DNA of 64,000 nt from Deinococcus arcticus (lineage in GTDB: Bacteria; Deinococcota; Deinococci; Deinococcales; Deinococcaceae): NCBI RefSeq assembly GCF_003028415.1, contig NZ_PYSV01000017.1, forward strand, positions 9,555 through 73,554, given 5' to 3'. Below, one piece after another: positions 1 through 9,194 of the stretch. The translations under genes and the position numbers were made by a program. The notes under the pieces are model-generated. The model was given only the letters and a program-made list of their open reading frames with translations. It was not told the DNA's origin and did not search any database. How positions within the stretch are numbered: position 1 is the stretch's first letter; every line of letters starts with the position of its first letter.

Positions 1-50
1 GTGCCGCGCGCTTCGGGCGGCGTGCCCGTCCCCAGGATGACTGTCCTCAT
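1..50 (-). CDS. Partial gene, N-terminus of a probable MBL-fold hydrolase
   Basis: An ATG at 50-48 on the minus strand opens a frame that runs off the left edge of the window. The visible start reads MRTVILGTGTPPEARG. A hydrophobic strand followed by GTGTPxP is how many metallo-beta-lactamase-fold hydrolases of the RNase Z/arylsulfatase type begin. Only 16 residues are visible and the metal-binding HxHxDH motif would lie outside. No strong ribosome-binding site precedes it. The call is an inference from the opening motif alone. Confidence 0.35.
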   Translation of the reverse strand, partial: MRTVILGTGTPPEARG

Positions 51-88
51 AGGCTCTTAGGATGCACTGCCGGCGCCTTACAGGCGTC

Positions 89-661
89 CTACTGTGCCGC
101 CGCGTCAAGGGCCGCCCGGACGTGCCGGTACACCTCGCGCAGCTGGCCGACGTCCTGCGGGAGCCCAGCGCGCAGGGCGTCCAGGGTGCCCAGGACATGC
201 GTGGCCCCGTTGGGGCGCTCATCCTCACTGAGCGCCCATTCCGGCAGACGTGGCAGTTCGGCAGGCGCGCGCCGCTCCTCATCCCACGCCACCCAGGGGC
301 TCGGCAGGTCATACAGGTACCGTCCAACGCCAAAATGCACGGCGCAGCGCTTCAACGCGTCGCTCGCGGCGGCCTTGAGCGTGGCCGCGTCGCCTTCACC
401 CGCTTCGCCCACGTCACACCGCGTGAGCCCCAACACCGTGAGGCGACCGCGGGCGGCGGGCAGTGGACCGGGCAGGAACTCCACGTCAAACTCCCAGGCG
501 TCCGGGCAGACCTCGTCCAGCCGGTCCATCACGGTCCGGGCGTCCACGTACGCGACCATGCGGGCGGTCGTGCGGTCGCGTGAGAAGTTCTGCGCCCGCC
601 ACAGCACCCGCCGCGCTGGAAAGGGTGCAGCAAGTTGATCCTTCACTCCGGCATAGGTCAT
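89..661 (-). CDS. DdrA-like Rad52/Rad22-family DNA end-protection protein
   Basis: This 190-residue protein resembles Deinococcus DdrA, a distant Rad52-fold protein that binds single-stranded 3' ends and supports genome repair after radiation or desiccation. Visible support is the early LWRAQNFSRDRTTARMV stretch, a VDARTVMDRLDEVCP segment, a GRLTVLGLTRCDVGEAGE segment, and the DALKRCAVHFGVGRYLYDL block typical of the Rad52 core. Length is close to the roughly 200 residues of DdrA. The start at 661 is backed by a -10 box six bases upstream and no Shine-Dalgarno, so the mRNA is probably leaderless. It is divergent from the operon that starts at 1088. The family call is from remembered motifs; it may be a plasmid paralogue rather than the chromosomal gene. 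Confidence 0.75.
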   Translation of the reverse strand: MTYAGVKDQLAAPFPARRVLWRAQNFSRDRTTARMVAYVDARTVMDRLDEVCPDAWEFDVEFLPGPLPAARGRLTVLGLTRCDVGEAGEGDAATLKAAASDALKRCAVHFGVGRYLYDLPSPWVAWDEERRAPAELPRLPEWALSEDERPNGATHVLGTLDALRAGLPQDVGQLREVYRHVRAALDAAAQ

Positions 662-667
662 GCCAAG

Positions 668-673
668 AAGCTA
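668..673 (-). promoter_or_regulatory. Probable -10 box of a leaderless promoter for the DdrA-like gene
   Basis: On the minus strand TAGCTT matches TANNNT and lies six bases before the ATG at 661, with no ribosome-binding site between. This is the geometry of leaderless Deinococcus promoters. No good -35 is seen. Inference from spacing. Confidence 0.45.
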
Positions 674-1087
674 GCGGAGCGGTGAGGAAGTTCGTTCGTG
701 CACCAGAGTTAGAGGCGGGTGGACTCCACACTGAACGGACCTGCAGCAGCGAGCTGAACAGAAAGGAAACTGTAGGGAGCCGGAAGACCAGCTTGGTGCC
801 GGCGTACGCCCAGCGATCGTCACGGTGGCGGTGTGGCCACGCCTTCCATACGCTGTTCCCGAGTGTGCTTCTCGATCCAAGTTTTCAGCCGGGCCGCGAT
901 CTCACCGACTCTTCTGCCAGCACTTTGATGCGCGCTCCTCTCACGATATGCCCGCTTCCGTTTCTGCTCCCGGATGTACACATGCCTTCAAGCAAGGCTG
1001 TCGCTACGCTGAGCGCCACTGATCACCTACCAGGGGTAGACGAATGTGAGGCGGCGATAATTCCAGGTTTGTTTTATCTTGAACGAA
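674..1087. other. Divergent intergenic region with no convincing gene
   Basis: About 410 bases separate the DdrA-like gene from the rightward operon. Reading frames here are open by composition only and show no recognisable protein. A possible -10 (TATCTT, 1075-1080) lies seven bases before the ATG at 1088, which would make the eight-gene operon transcript leaderless. I see no clear -35, terminator or repeat. Confidence 0.5.
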
Positions 1088-1549
1088 ATGGCGAAATGGT
1101 CGGGCAAAGTGTTCTTCCCCACGATGGGTCAGGCCAGCCGCGCTATGGCGTATGGCCGCGCGCCGGCCCTTCCCTTCGAGGTTTGGAAGCCGCGACCGGA
1201 GCGGCAGCGGGTGCCCGTCGCCAAAGTCCGCATCGAAGGTGTGCTGGTCATGCTCGAGTACGGCGTACGCGTGATGACGGACGCCCGGCTGAGCAGTCTG
1301 CGCGGCGTGCTTCAAGACGAATTAGAGAGGAATGCAGGGCGCTGCATTCCACAGGATTGTGGTGCGGTGCAGCGCGGCGTGGAGCGGATTAAGCAGGAGC
1401 AGCGCCGTCGCCAGTCAATTCTCAACTCTTCTGCAGCCCTCCGGCGGTGGGCGCTTGCGCCCTCGTCAGCCACCAACTGGACGCAGGAAGACGCCGAACG
1501 GCTCCGCAGCGGCTGGGAGGCAGTGGTAAAGGACGAAGACGGCTCGTGA
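1088..1549 (+). CDS. Unknown protein, first gene of the vWA-kinase-helicase operon
   Basis: I do not recognise this 153-residue protein. It begins MAKWSGKVFFP, is rich in Arg and Ala, and its second half (from about residue 70) looks helical, with a run of charged residues around RIKQEQRRRQ. An in-frame TTG at 1079 is an alternative start, but the ATG at 1088 sits better after a possible -10 box. The stop overlaps the GTG start of the vWA gene by four bases (GTGA), which implies translational coupling. Its constant position at the head of an eight-gene operon suggests a dedicated adaptor or substrate for the kinase/phosphatase pair; that is inference. Confidence 0.6.
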   Translation: MAKWSGKVFFPTMGQASRAMAYGRAPALPFEVWKPRPERQRVPVAKVRIEGVLVMLEYGVRVMTDARLSSLRGVLQDELERNAGRCIPQDCGAVQRGVERIKQEQRRRQSILNSSAALRRWALAPSSATNWTQEDAERLRSGWEAVVKDEDGS

Positions 1550-2226
1550 GCAGCGGGAGGCTGACCTTAAAGGACATCACGGTGGCGGCGCCGCGGCCGT
1601 TGCCGGTCCTCCTGCTGCTCGACGTCAGCGGCTCGATGGCGGAGGACGGCAAGCTGGCAGCGCTGAATACAGCCGTGCGTGACATGTTGCACGCGTTCGC
1701 GCAGGAACAGGCGGGCGGCGCGGAGATTCATGTCGCGGTACTGGCGTTCAGTGGGCGCGAAGCGCGCGTTCACGTGCCGCTGAAACCAGCCCGGGACGTC
1801 AAGTTTGAAGCGCTGGACGCCAAAGGCCACACCCCCCTCGGCTCCGTATTGACCTTGACCACCCGGATCCTGGACAACCGCAATCTGGTGCCTGGGCGGG
1901 CCTACCGGCCCACTGTCGTCTTGGTGTCGGACGGCGTGCCCACAGATGAGTGGGAAGCGCCGCTGGAGGGGCTCCTGACCTCCCCACGGGCTTCGAAAGC
2001 CGTCCGGCTGGCCCTGGCTGTTGGGGAGGACGCTGATCTGAAGGTGCTGACGCGATTTGCTGGGGAGGATCATGTGCGGCGGGCAGCGGAAGCGCGCCAG
2101 CTCCGGCGGTTTTTCAGGTTCGTCACGATGAGCGTGACGGCCCGGTCCCGTTCGGCCACGCCCGATCAGGTGGTGACTTTACCTGACCTGGGCGCTGATG
2201 ACGGGTTCGATGACCTCGACCTCTGA
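1546..2226 (+). CDS. vWA-domain protein (TerY-like)
   Basis: This 226-residue protein is almost entirely a von Willebrand A domain. A hydrophobic strand leads into the MIDAS motif DVSGSM (D26, S28, S30). T96 in GHTPLG and D129 in LVSDGVPTDEW supply the other metal ligands, so metal-dependent binding should be intact. I chose the GTG at 1546 because it forms a GTGA overlap with the previous stop and fits the domain start. vWA, PP2C phosphatase and Ser/Thr kinase genes in a row are known as a TerY-P triad, in which the vWA protein is thought to scaffold the phospho-switch. The acidic tail ends DDGFDDLDL, and the 521-residue protein downstream ends in a similar EFDDLEL. Such matching tails could be shared docking peptides. 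Confidence 0.88.
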   Translation: MSSGRLTLKDITVAAPRPLPVLLLLDVSGSMAEDGKLAALNTAVRDMLHAFAQEQAGGAEIHVAVLAFSGREARVHVPLKPARDVKFEALDAKGHTPLGSVLTLTTRILDNRNLVPGRAYRPTVVLVSDGVPTDEWEAPLEGLLTSPRASKAVRLALAVGEDADLKVLTRFAGEDHVRRAAEARQLRRFFRFVTMSVTARSRSATPDQVVTLPDLGADDGFDDLDL

Positions 2227-2968
2227 GCGCCTGCGCGGCGACCGGGCGTTCGGCGCTTCAGTGGCCGGTCCTGCGCACGTCGCAGCTGACCTTGCCAATC
2301 AGGACGCCTGGACCTGGACCCGATGGCGGACCAATTACGGGACCGTGCACTGCGCGGTGGTCTGCGACGGACTCGGGTCCCGCCCGCATGCCCGGGAAGG
2401 CGCGCGGGCCGGCGTGCGGGCCGCGAAACGAGCCGCGCGTCAGTGGAGCCGCGCGCCGGGTGCACCTGTCGGCCTGCTGGTGCGGCTCCTGGAAGTCCTC
2501 TGGCGGCTGGAAGTCGCGCCGCTGCCGGCCGACGACTGCGCGACCACCTGCCTGCTGGCCCTGGCCCTGCCGGACGGCCTGGAGTGGCGCCTGATCCTCC
2601 TGGCGCTCGGGGATGGCCTGGCGGCGGTCGACAGTCCGGAGGGGCTGCGGACCCTCGGTGGCCGCGCGGAGGAACACTTCACTAACACCACGGTGGGGCT
2701 CGGCACGCCCCATCACATGAACGACTGGCAGGTACACGACATGAAGACGTCCGGGCAAGTCCGCGTACTGCTGCTGTCAGACGGGATTGCCGATGATGTG
2801 CCGGAACACCACGTCCCTGACCTCCTGCAGTGGCTGACCGGCCTGGAGGATCGCCCGGCCGCCGCCCGGGGGCAGGCCCTGCGCCGCGCGCTCAGGCAGT
2901 GGCCAGTACCTGGACACAGTGACGACAAGACCGTGGTGTACCTGCGGATAGGGGGAGTTGAGGCGTGA
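2198..2968 (+). CDS. PP2C-like Ser/Thr protein phosphatase
   Basis: The 256-residue product has the PP2C metal-centre signature: D36 in NQDAW, VCDGLGS with D57, LLSDGIADD near residue 200 and DDKTVV near the C-terminus. These are the four aspartate-bearing motifs expected of a compact bacterial PP2C. It should remove phosphate from Ser/Thr, probably reversing the kinase encoded next door. The start is uncertain: ATG at 2198 and ATG at 2210 both overlap the vWA gene and neither has a good ribosome-binding site. The stop overlaps the kinase GTG by four bases. Assignment rests on motif order and the TerY-P type context. Confidence 0.82.
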   Translation: MTGSMTSTSERLRGDRAFGASVAGPAHVAADLANQDAWTWTRWRTNYGTVHCAVVCDGLGSRPHAREGARAGVRAAKRAARQWSRAPGAPVGLLVRLLEVLWRLEVAPLPADDCATTCLLALALPDGLEWRLILLALGDGLAAVDSPEGLRTLGGRAEEHFTNTTVGLGTPHHMNDWQVHDMKTSGQVRVLLLSDGIADDVPEHHVPDLLQWLTGLEDRPAAARGQALRRALRQWPVPGHSDDKTVVYLRIGGVEA

Positions 2969-4329
2969 ACGTGAAAGACGATGGGGGACGAACCCATGAA
3001 CTTGTCGGTGAACTGGGGACGGGCGGCCAGGGCAGCGTGTACGCCACGCAAGACGAACGGTACGTGGTGAAGGTGCTGCGGTTGCCGGACGAGGCGGCCC
3101 GAGACCAGTGGCTGCGGCGCCTGAGTGCCGTCCGCAACCTGCCGCTCGAGGATCTGAAGATCGCCCGGCCCATCCGGTTGCTGCAACGCCCGCACGTCGG
3201 CTACGTGATGGAGCGGGTCCCCGGCGCGCAGCCGCTCGCGTCCCTGTGTCAGGTGCCGCACGTGGAGGCCACGCCCGGGGAGTGGTACGTCAGGACCGGT
3301 GGGCTGCGCCGGCGCCTGGCGGTGCTGGCCAGGACGGCGCGCCTGCTCGGGCACCTGCACAGCCGCGGGCTGGTGTACGGGGACCCCTCACCGGCCAACG
3401 TGCTGTTCAGCGGCGACGACACCGTGTCCCTGATCGACGTCGACAACCTGCGGTACGCGTCCAAGCCGCTCAGCGAGCGGGTGCTGACCCCGTGGTTCGC
3501 GGCGCCGGAGGTGTACGCCGGTCGCAGCGGCGTGAACAGCCTGACCGATGCCTTCGCGTTCGCCGCCATGGCATTTCAGACCCTGACGCTCGTGCACCCG
3601 CTCCTGGGGGATCAGGTGTCACAGGATGAGGCCGAAGCGGAGGAAGCCGCGCTCAGGGGGGAGTGGCCGTGGATCGACCACCCGCACGACGACCGTAACC
3701 GCAGCTCGACAGGTCTGCCCCGGACGCTGGTGCTCACGCCGGCCCTGAGGGCCCTGGCGGAGCAAACCTTCGGCGAGGGCCTGCTGGACCCGTTGGCCCG
3801 CCCTGGGCTCAGTGCGTGGGAAGAAGCGCTCTGGGAGGCAATGGACCGCCTTCTGGCCTGCCCATCGTGCGGCGCAGAGGCAGACCACACCCTGGCGGAG
3901 TGCCCTTGGTGTGAGGTCAGTCGGGGCCCCTACGTGCTGGCCGGGGTTCAGGTGACAGATCAGGAGGTGACTGACCTCGCCTCAGCCCAGGGCGTGCCTG
4001 CCCCCACCATGAACCTGGGGACTGTTGTGATCGGCACAGACGGCGCCCGGTACATCCAGCCGCGCCACTTCACAGGAGAGGCGCAGGGCGCCAGTCACGT
4101 CGAACTGACCTTCAGAGACGGCCGGCTCTCCGTGCGTTCACTGGATAAGGCGACGTACACCTTGCGCCGCGAAACGCGGGACAAAGACGACGTGCCGGTC
4201 GAGCAGGAGGGCAAACCCAAGCGGTTTCCCCTTGCGCCGGGCCGCAGCGCCTGGCAGCTGCATCTCGGCGCTCTGGCCGGGCAGCACCGCCTCGTCACCT
4301 TCGACCTCGTCGAGAGGGCCCAGCAGTGA
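2965..4329 (+). CDS. Ser/Thr protein kinase with C-terminal zinc ribbon (TerK-like)
   Basis: This is a 454-residue Hanks-type kinase. The glycine loop is GTGGQGSVYA (residues 18-27), the ATP-anchoring lysine is K36 in VVKVL, and the catalytic loop is LVYGDPSPANVLF with D140 and N145. The metal-binding motif is atypical: IDVDN (D158) replaces DFG. An APE motif follows at 180-182. After the kinase domain comes a four-cysteine zinc ribbon (CPSCG and CPWCE, about residues 299-317), then a beta-rich region of about 130 residues that I cannot assign and that may be a substrate or phosphopeptide sensor. GTG start and stop both sit in four-base overlaps with neighbours. Confidence 0.88.
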   Translation: MNVKDDGGRTHELVGELGTGGQGSVYATQDERYVVKVLRLPDEAARDQWLRRLSAVRNLPLEDLKIARPIRLLQRPHVGYVMERVPGAQPLASLCQVPHVEATPGEWYVRTGGLRRRLAVLARTARLLGHLHSRGLVYGDPSPANVLFSGDDTVSLIDVDNLRYASKPLSERVLTPWFAAPEVYAGRSGVNSLTDAFAFAAMAFQTLTLVHPLLGDQVSQDEAEAEEAALRGEWPWIDHPHDDRNRSSTGLPRTLVLTPALRALAEQTFGEGLLDPLARPGLSAWEEALWEAMDRLLACPSCGAEADHTLAECPWCEVSRGPYVLAGVQVTDQEVTDLASAQGVPAPTMNLGTVVIGTDGARYIQPRHFTGEAQGASHVELTFRDGRLSVRSLDKATYTLRRETRDKDDVPVEQEGKPKRFPLAPGRSAWQLHLGALAGQHRLVTFDLVERAQQ

Positions 4330-7300
4330 AGGTTTCGGATCTGCCGCTCGCCTTTCAGCACACCTGGACCTTCTCGCAGGACCTCACGCTCTCTGAACCT
4401 GGCCCAGCCGAACCTCGCGTCGAGGTTCGGGACGAAGTGCGCTTTCATTACTCCGAACTGCTGGAAGAAGTGCGGGTCACCACAGGTGACCTGAGCTGGC
4501 CAGTCACGGCCGCCGCAGATGAGGCGGAGGTCAAGCTGCTGTTGGGGCGCGGCCTGCCGTACATAGCCTGGGTCACCAGCCGGCAGGGCCCGTCTTTCAC
4601 CGTGCAGGTGCATGTCTTCCCCGTGAGTTACCGCCTGCCAGAGCCCTTCGCGCTCGGCGTGGACGACGCTGTGGTAGACCGCATGCGAACGCTGACCGGC
4701 GTGAATATCCCCGCCGAGCGGGCTGTGGAATTGCTCGCAGATGACCTTGCGGTGCCCGCCTTGCCGGGCGGCTTGCCCCGCTTCCTATACGTGGGGTCGC
4801 CCAACCGGCACCCGAACAGCGAGTCGTTTCTGCGCCTGCTGGGCCGGCGTTACAACGTCGACGTGGCGTTCCAGGACGGTCAGTGGCTGGTCGTGTTCGT
4901 TACCATGATCAAGAACAAACGGGTGACGAACAAACCCGTGACCCTGCTGGAGGCTGCCTGGACCTTCACAAACGTCACGCTGGCTGCCAAGGACCGTGAG
5001 CGGCTCCAGGCCCTGACGTCCGCCGCCGTACAGGACCAGCGCAGTTACCTGAAACTCTGGGAACAGTATCAAGCGGTAGAGCGGCGCCGAGGTGAGCAGC
5101 TGGCCCGGCAGCTCGGCGCCATGCCGTACACCGAACGTCCCGAATACCGCGCCGGCTTCTGGACGTTCAGGGCGAGCGCCACGCCGGAGCAGCTGGCGAC
5201 GCTCCGGCAGCAGCCTGGCCTGACGCTGCGCGCCACCGAGCTGCGCCCGGTCGATCTGGACACCGACCTGGCGCCGGTCCCGGGCCGCCGTCCACCGCAG
5301 GAGTTCATCGGGGAATTTTCAGGGGAGCCGCACGGCACGGTCCGGGTGCTTCCCCTCAATGGGGACGAGAGCATGCCGCCGCCGTCCGGCTGGCTGTCCC
5401 TGAGTCTCGCTGGGGATCAGGCGCAGTTCGAGCGCCGGGACCGGGCCCGCCTCGCGATCGAGCAAGCGAAAACCGCCATGCCGCAGCTCGCCCTCCTGCT
5501 CGAGGGGCAGGAGGTGCCTCAACGCCGCCTCCACCGGGAGCCGGCCCTGCCGCCGCGCAGCCAGGCGGCCGCCGCCTTCCGCGGGACGCCCACCGCGCGC
5601 CAGGTTGAGGCGCTGGACGTCGCGCTCAACACGCCGGACATCGCGCTGATTCAGGGACCGCCGGGGACGGGCAAGACCCGCGTCATTGCGGCCCTTCAGC
5701 AGCGGCTGGCCGATATCGCCCAGGACCGCGCCCACCTGCCGGGTCATACGCTGCTCACCAGCGCGCAGCACGCCGCGGTCGAGAACGCAGCGGCCGCCAC
5801 GCAGGTTTTCGGGCTGCCCGCCGTGAAATTGGGGAAGAGCCGCCGGTTCGCAGAAGAGTTCTCGGATGGGGTCGACCACTGGCGGCGCAACATGATCAGT
5901 CAGCTGCAAGCCCGGCTGTCCGACGCTGCGGATCAGCCGCTGGAGGTGAAATTCGTTCAGCTGCGGGACGAGGTGCTGCGCGTCACCACAGCGCCCAGTC
6001 CACGGGACGACCTGCGGCAGGTGATCCGGAAGGTCCTGGACACTGGCGGTGAACACCTCAAGGCCAGCACGCGCGATCAGCTGCAGGCGTGGCTCGACAA
6101 GTTCAGCCCAGGCGAAGTCGACCAGGAGGAGCGCGAGTACCTGCTCACGGCCGTCCGGGCCCTGCGCACCGTCCCGGAGGCCTTTGAGGACGACGGCCCG
6201 CGCATGGCCCGGCGCTGCTTACGCCGCCTGGACGACACCAGTCTGCCGCTGCCGTTGACCGCCGAGGACCGGGCGGTCCTGACCGCCAGCGCCGGGTGGG
6301 AGGCTGACGCGTCGCCGCCCTTCCTGCCGGGCCTGGCAGAGTCCAAAGCGCGACTCCTGAGTGCCCTGCAGCCCGAGTTGGCGCCCCCGAGCCTCCAGCG
6401 GGCGGAGCGGGCCACTGTGGAACTGCTGAACACCGCGCTGGAAGACCTCCGCCAAGCCGCGCGCAAGGAGAAAGGAGGCCTTCAGACCGTGCTGCACGAT
6501 ATGCTCGCCACACTTGAGAACGACCCGGATGGAGCGCGGGCGGCCGTTAAGAGCTATACCGCCGTGCTGGCCGCCACGTGTCAGCAGTCCGACTCGTATA
6601 CCGTGCGGCAGATCCGCACGTCGCTGGGGAATCAGACGCGGGTGTTCGAGAACGTGGTCATTGACGAGGCGGCCCGCGTGCATCCGCTTGATCTGCTCAT
6701 TCCAATGGCTCAGGCGGAACGGCGCATCATTCTGGTCGGGGACCACCGGCAGCTTCCGCACCTGCTGGAGCCAGATGTCGAGCGGGAACTGCAGGCCGAC
6801 TGGCAGGATCAGAGCGTGCGGCAAGCCAATGAGGAGGCGCTGCATCAGAGCCTGTTCGAGCGGCTGTTCAGGATTCTGCAGGAACATGAGAAACGCGACG
6901 GTATCCGGCGGGTCGTTACCCTCGACCAGCAGTACCGCATGCACCCGGTGCTGGGACAGTTCGTCAGCGATACCTTCTACGCCGCCCATAACCCCAGTGA
7001 AGCGTTCAGCAGTGGCCGCCCCGCTGAGGATTTCAGCCACAACCTGAGTCCGTATGAGGGGGCTGTCGCCGCCTGGCTGGACGTGCCGCACGCGCGGGGC
7101 AGCGAACGTGGCCGGCAGAGCAAGTCCAGGCCGGTCGAGGCGCAGGTCGTCGCGAAGGAAGCGGCCCGCCTGCTGGAGGCCAGACCCGACCTTTCGATCG
7201 GGGTCATCTCGTTCTACGCCGATCAAGTTCGGGAGATCCGTAAGGCGATGGAGCCGCTGGGGCTGACCGAGCGCGGAGAGGACGGCGAGTACCGCGTTCA

Positions 7301-7643
7301 CCCGAATGTCCAGGAAACCTACGACCTGCAGGGCCGATCACGCGAGCGGCTGCGGGTCGGGACCGTCGACGCGTTTCAGGGCATGGAGTTCGATGTGGTG
7401 CTGCTGTCCCTAACCCGCAGCAACACCCTGCCCGGCCAAACGCCGGAGCAGCAGCGCCGCCGGTACGGGCACCTGACGCTGGACAACCGCCTGTGCGTGG
7501 CGATGAGCCGCCAGCAGCGCCTCCTGATCCTGGTGGGCGACGCCGGGATGCTCCCGTCGGCTGAAGACGGCAGCGCCGTTCCAGCGCTCGACCGTTTCCA
7601 CCAGTTGTGCAAGGGGGCGTATGGCCGCATCGTTTCCGCGTGA
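4326..7643 (+). CDS. Superfamily 1 helicase (Dna2/UPF1-like AAA_11/AAA_12)
   Basis: The protein is 1105 residues. An unassigned N-terminal 430 residues precede a split SF1 helicase core. Visible motifs are Walker A GPPGTGKT (about 444), Walker B/motif II DEAA (about 780), motif III VGDHRQLP (about 805), and motifs V/VI TVDAFQGMEFDVV (about 1014) and AMSRQQRLL near the end. About 330 residues between motifs Ia and II form an insertion with coiled-coil character. The UPF1/Dna2 type usually translocates 5' to 3' on DNA or RNA. It should be the motor of the operon. GTG start overlaps the kinase stop by four bases. Its nuclease partner, if any, is not obvious in the polypeptide itself. Confidence 0.88.
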   Translation: MKVSDLPLAFQHTWTFSQDLTLSEPGPAEPRVEVRDEVRFHYSELLEEVRVTTGDLSWPVTAAADEAEVKLLLGRGLPYIAWVTSRQGPSFTVQVHVFPVSYRLPEPFALGVDDAVVDRMRTLTGVNIPAERAVELLADDLAVPALPGGLPRFLYVGSPNRHPNSESFLRLLGRRYNVDVAFQDGQWLVVFVTMIKNKRVTNKPVTLLEAAWTFTNVTLAAKDRERLQALTSAAVQDQRSYLKLWEQYQAVERRRGEQLARQLGAMPYTERPEYRAGFWTFRASATPEQLATLRQQPGLTLRATELRPVDLDTDLAPVPGRRPPQEFIGEFSGEPHGTVRVLPLNGDESMPPPSGWLSLSLAGDQAQFERRDRARLAIEQAKTAMPQLALLLEGQEVPQRRLHREPALPPRSQAAAAFRGTPTARQVEALDVALNTPDIALIQGPPGTGKTRVIAALQQRLADIAQDRAHLPGHTLLTSAQHAAVENAAAATQVFGLPAVKLGKSRRFAEEFSDGVDHWRRNMISQLQARLSDAADQPLEVKFVQLRDEVLRVTTAPSPRDDLRQVIRKVLDTGGEHLKASTRDQLQAWLDKFSPGEVDQEEREYLLTAVRALRTVPEAFEDDGPRMARRCLRRLDDTSLPLPLTAEDRAVLTASAGWEADASPPFLPGLAESKARLLSALQPELAPPSLQRAERATVELLNTALEDLRQAARKEKGGLQTVLHDMLATLENDPDGARAAVKSYTAVLAATCQQSDSYTVRQIRTSLGNQTRVFENVVIDEAARVHPLDLLIPMAQAERRIILVGDHRQLPHLLEPDVERELQADWQDQSVRQANEEALHQSLFERLFRILQEHEKRDGIRRVVTLDQQYRMHPVLGQFVSDTFYAAHNPSEAFSSGRPAEDFSHNLSPYEGAVAAWLDVPHARGSERGRQSKSRPVEAQVVAKEAARLLEARPDLSIGVISFYADQVREIRKAMEPLGLTERGEDGEYRVHPNVQETYDLQGRSRERLRVGTVDAFQGMEFDVVLLSLTRSNTLPGQTPEQQRRRYGHLTLDNRLCVAMSRQQRLLILVGDAGMLPSAEDGSAVPALDRFHQLCKGAYGRIVSA

Positions 7644-9186
7644 CGCCCGCATTCTGCGCTTTCATCCGCGCGCCCCGCAGGGATACAAGGGCCGCCGCCG
7701 TGACCTGCTCTGGCCAGTCCTGGCCTACCGGGTCGGTGTCCCGGTGTCCCCCCGCGCCGAGCAGCTGGATCTGTTTCAGCGCGCAGTGTTCGGCGTGCTG
7801 CTACATGGAATCAATGACCCGCAGCAGATTGCCGACATCCTCAATCTGCATCCCGACTTGGTCCGGATCGTCAAATCCTTCCTGGTCGACCGCGACCTGA
7901 TCGACCAGGACGACATCGTTAAACCGGACGCGGAGCGCCGCTACCGGGAGGCCCGGTCCGATCTGGGCCAGCGCGCCGACGGTTTCACGACCGGGTACGT
8001 GTTTCAGGACCCCTTCAGTGGCCTGCTGCTGCCGCGTCTCGTGGAGACGCTTGAAACGGCCGACTTCACAGTCCAGGAAAGCGGGTTTCCTGAACTGCAC
8101 CGTGGTGAGCGCGTGTTCCGCCCGTACGTGGAGTTCCTGCCTGCCGAGCGACCGGCACCGCCCCACGCTACGGACGTGATGCGGGCGTTTGAAGCTTCAC
8201 GCAAGGCACAGAAGGGCCGCTGGGAAACCGATGATGACGAGGAAGGCGCCCAGGCGAGGTTCCTGAACCGCGTAAAGCGCGTGAACTTTATCGAGCGGGA
8301 GCCGGAAGTGATGTATCTCTCGACCTTCATCTTCGGGCATGGCCTGAGTGGATGGGAGGTGGCCGATCCCTTCGGACTGCCCACCAGCCCCCTGACAGCG
8401 CTCGCCCACAGACGGCTGACCACGTCCAAACACCTGCGGACATTTGTGCAGCATCTTTCAGAGGAGAGGGGCGCAGCAGACACCCAGCATGACCCCTTCG
8501 AGGAAGCGCTGGCAAGCCTGCAGCATGAGTTCGGTCCGCAGGTTGACGATCACCCGCTGCTGCAGCCCCTCTTGGACACTGAACTGGCCGTCACTGAGTT
8601 CAGGGCCGCGCCGGGCAATCAGCGGCCGCGCCGGGCCCGGCAGGCGCTCGGGGCCATCCGCGCCCTGGCCGAGCATCTGCTGCGTGAAGTGCGCTCCCGG
8701 CACAGCGCCGCAGGTGCCGAGCGGCAGATGATCGACCGCGACGCCCTCTATAACCTTCGGCGCATCGAAGCGGCGGCCGACGCGCTGTCGTTCACGCTGC
8801 CGCTGCCGGCCACGCTGACCAGCGTCAAAGCCACTGACGTGTACTGGATGGCCAACCGCGAACAGTCCGGAAAGCTACGGCCGCTGCTGGTCAGCCTGCT
8901 CCTGAGTGCGGGCGCGCGTCCTGATCATCCGTTCCACGCCGCAGCCCGCAGCGCACCGGACTTTCTCCAGCAGTTTGACGAGATGCTGGGCTGGTGTGGC
9001 GAGGCGGCCCATGTGGGCCCAGCACCTGCAGAGCTTGAATCTCGAGTGGAACCTGCCCTGGAGAGGGTCTACCGGGCGACCCATCTGCTGCTTACGGCGA
9101 GTGGCCCGTCACCAGCCTCCCCTCAGGCCACGGTTCGCGTGGCGCCTGAACCTCAACACCTTGAATTCGATGACCTCGAGCTCTGA
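7621..9186 (+). CDS. Unknown 521-residue protein with winged-helix-like N-terminus
   Basis: I do not recognise the family. Residues 30-110 look like a winged-helix or DprA/GntR-like reader: QRAVFGVLLHGINDPQQIADILN is followed by a helix and a VKSFLVDRDLI wing. A middle region is rich in charged helices. The last 130 residues are helical with alternating hydrophobic positions, and the protein ends in an acidic EFDDLEL tail similar to that of the vWA protein. The ATG at 7621 lies inside the helicase gene (23-base overlap), indicating coupling. It may be a DNA-binding or substrate-recognition subunit for the helicase. Confidence 0.7.
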   Translation: MAASFPRDARILRFHPRAPQGYKGRRRDLLWPVLAYRVGVPVSPRAEQLDLFQRAVFGVLLHGINDPQQIADILNLHPDLVRIVKSFLVDRDLIDQDDIVKPDAERRYREARSDLGQRADGFTTGYVFQDPFSGLLLPRLVETLETADFTVQESGFPELHRGERVFRPYVEFLPAERPAPPHATDVMRAFEASRKAQKGRWETDDDEEGAQARFLNRVKRVNFIEREPEVMYLSTFIFGHGLSGWEVADPFGLPTSPLTALAHRRLTTSKHLRTFVQHLSEERGAADTQHDPFEEALASLQHEFGPQVDDHPLLQPLLDTELAVTEFRAAPGNQRPRRARQALGAIRALAEHLLREVRSRHSAAGAERQMIDRDALYNLRRIEAAADALSFTLPLPATLTSVKATDVYWMANREQSGKLRPLLVSLLLSAGARPDHPFHAAARSAPDFLQQFDEMLGWCGEAAHVGPAPAELESRVEPALERVYRATHLLLTASGPSPASPQATVRVAPEPQHLEFDDLEL

Positions 9187-9194
9187 AGGAAATC

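Noticed and set aside
463..1392. Long plus-strand frame covering the DdrA-like gene and the intergenic region
   Set aside because: Low-complexity Arg/Ala/Pro composition, no recognisable motifs, and it is antisense to a gene with clear homology.
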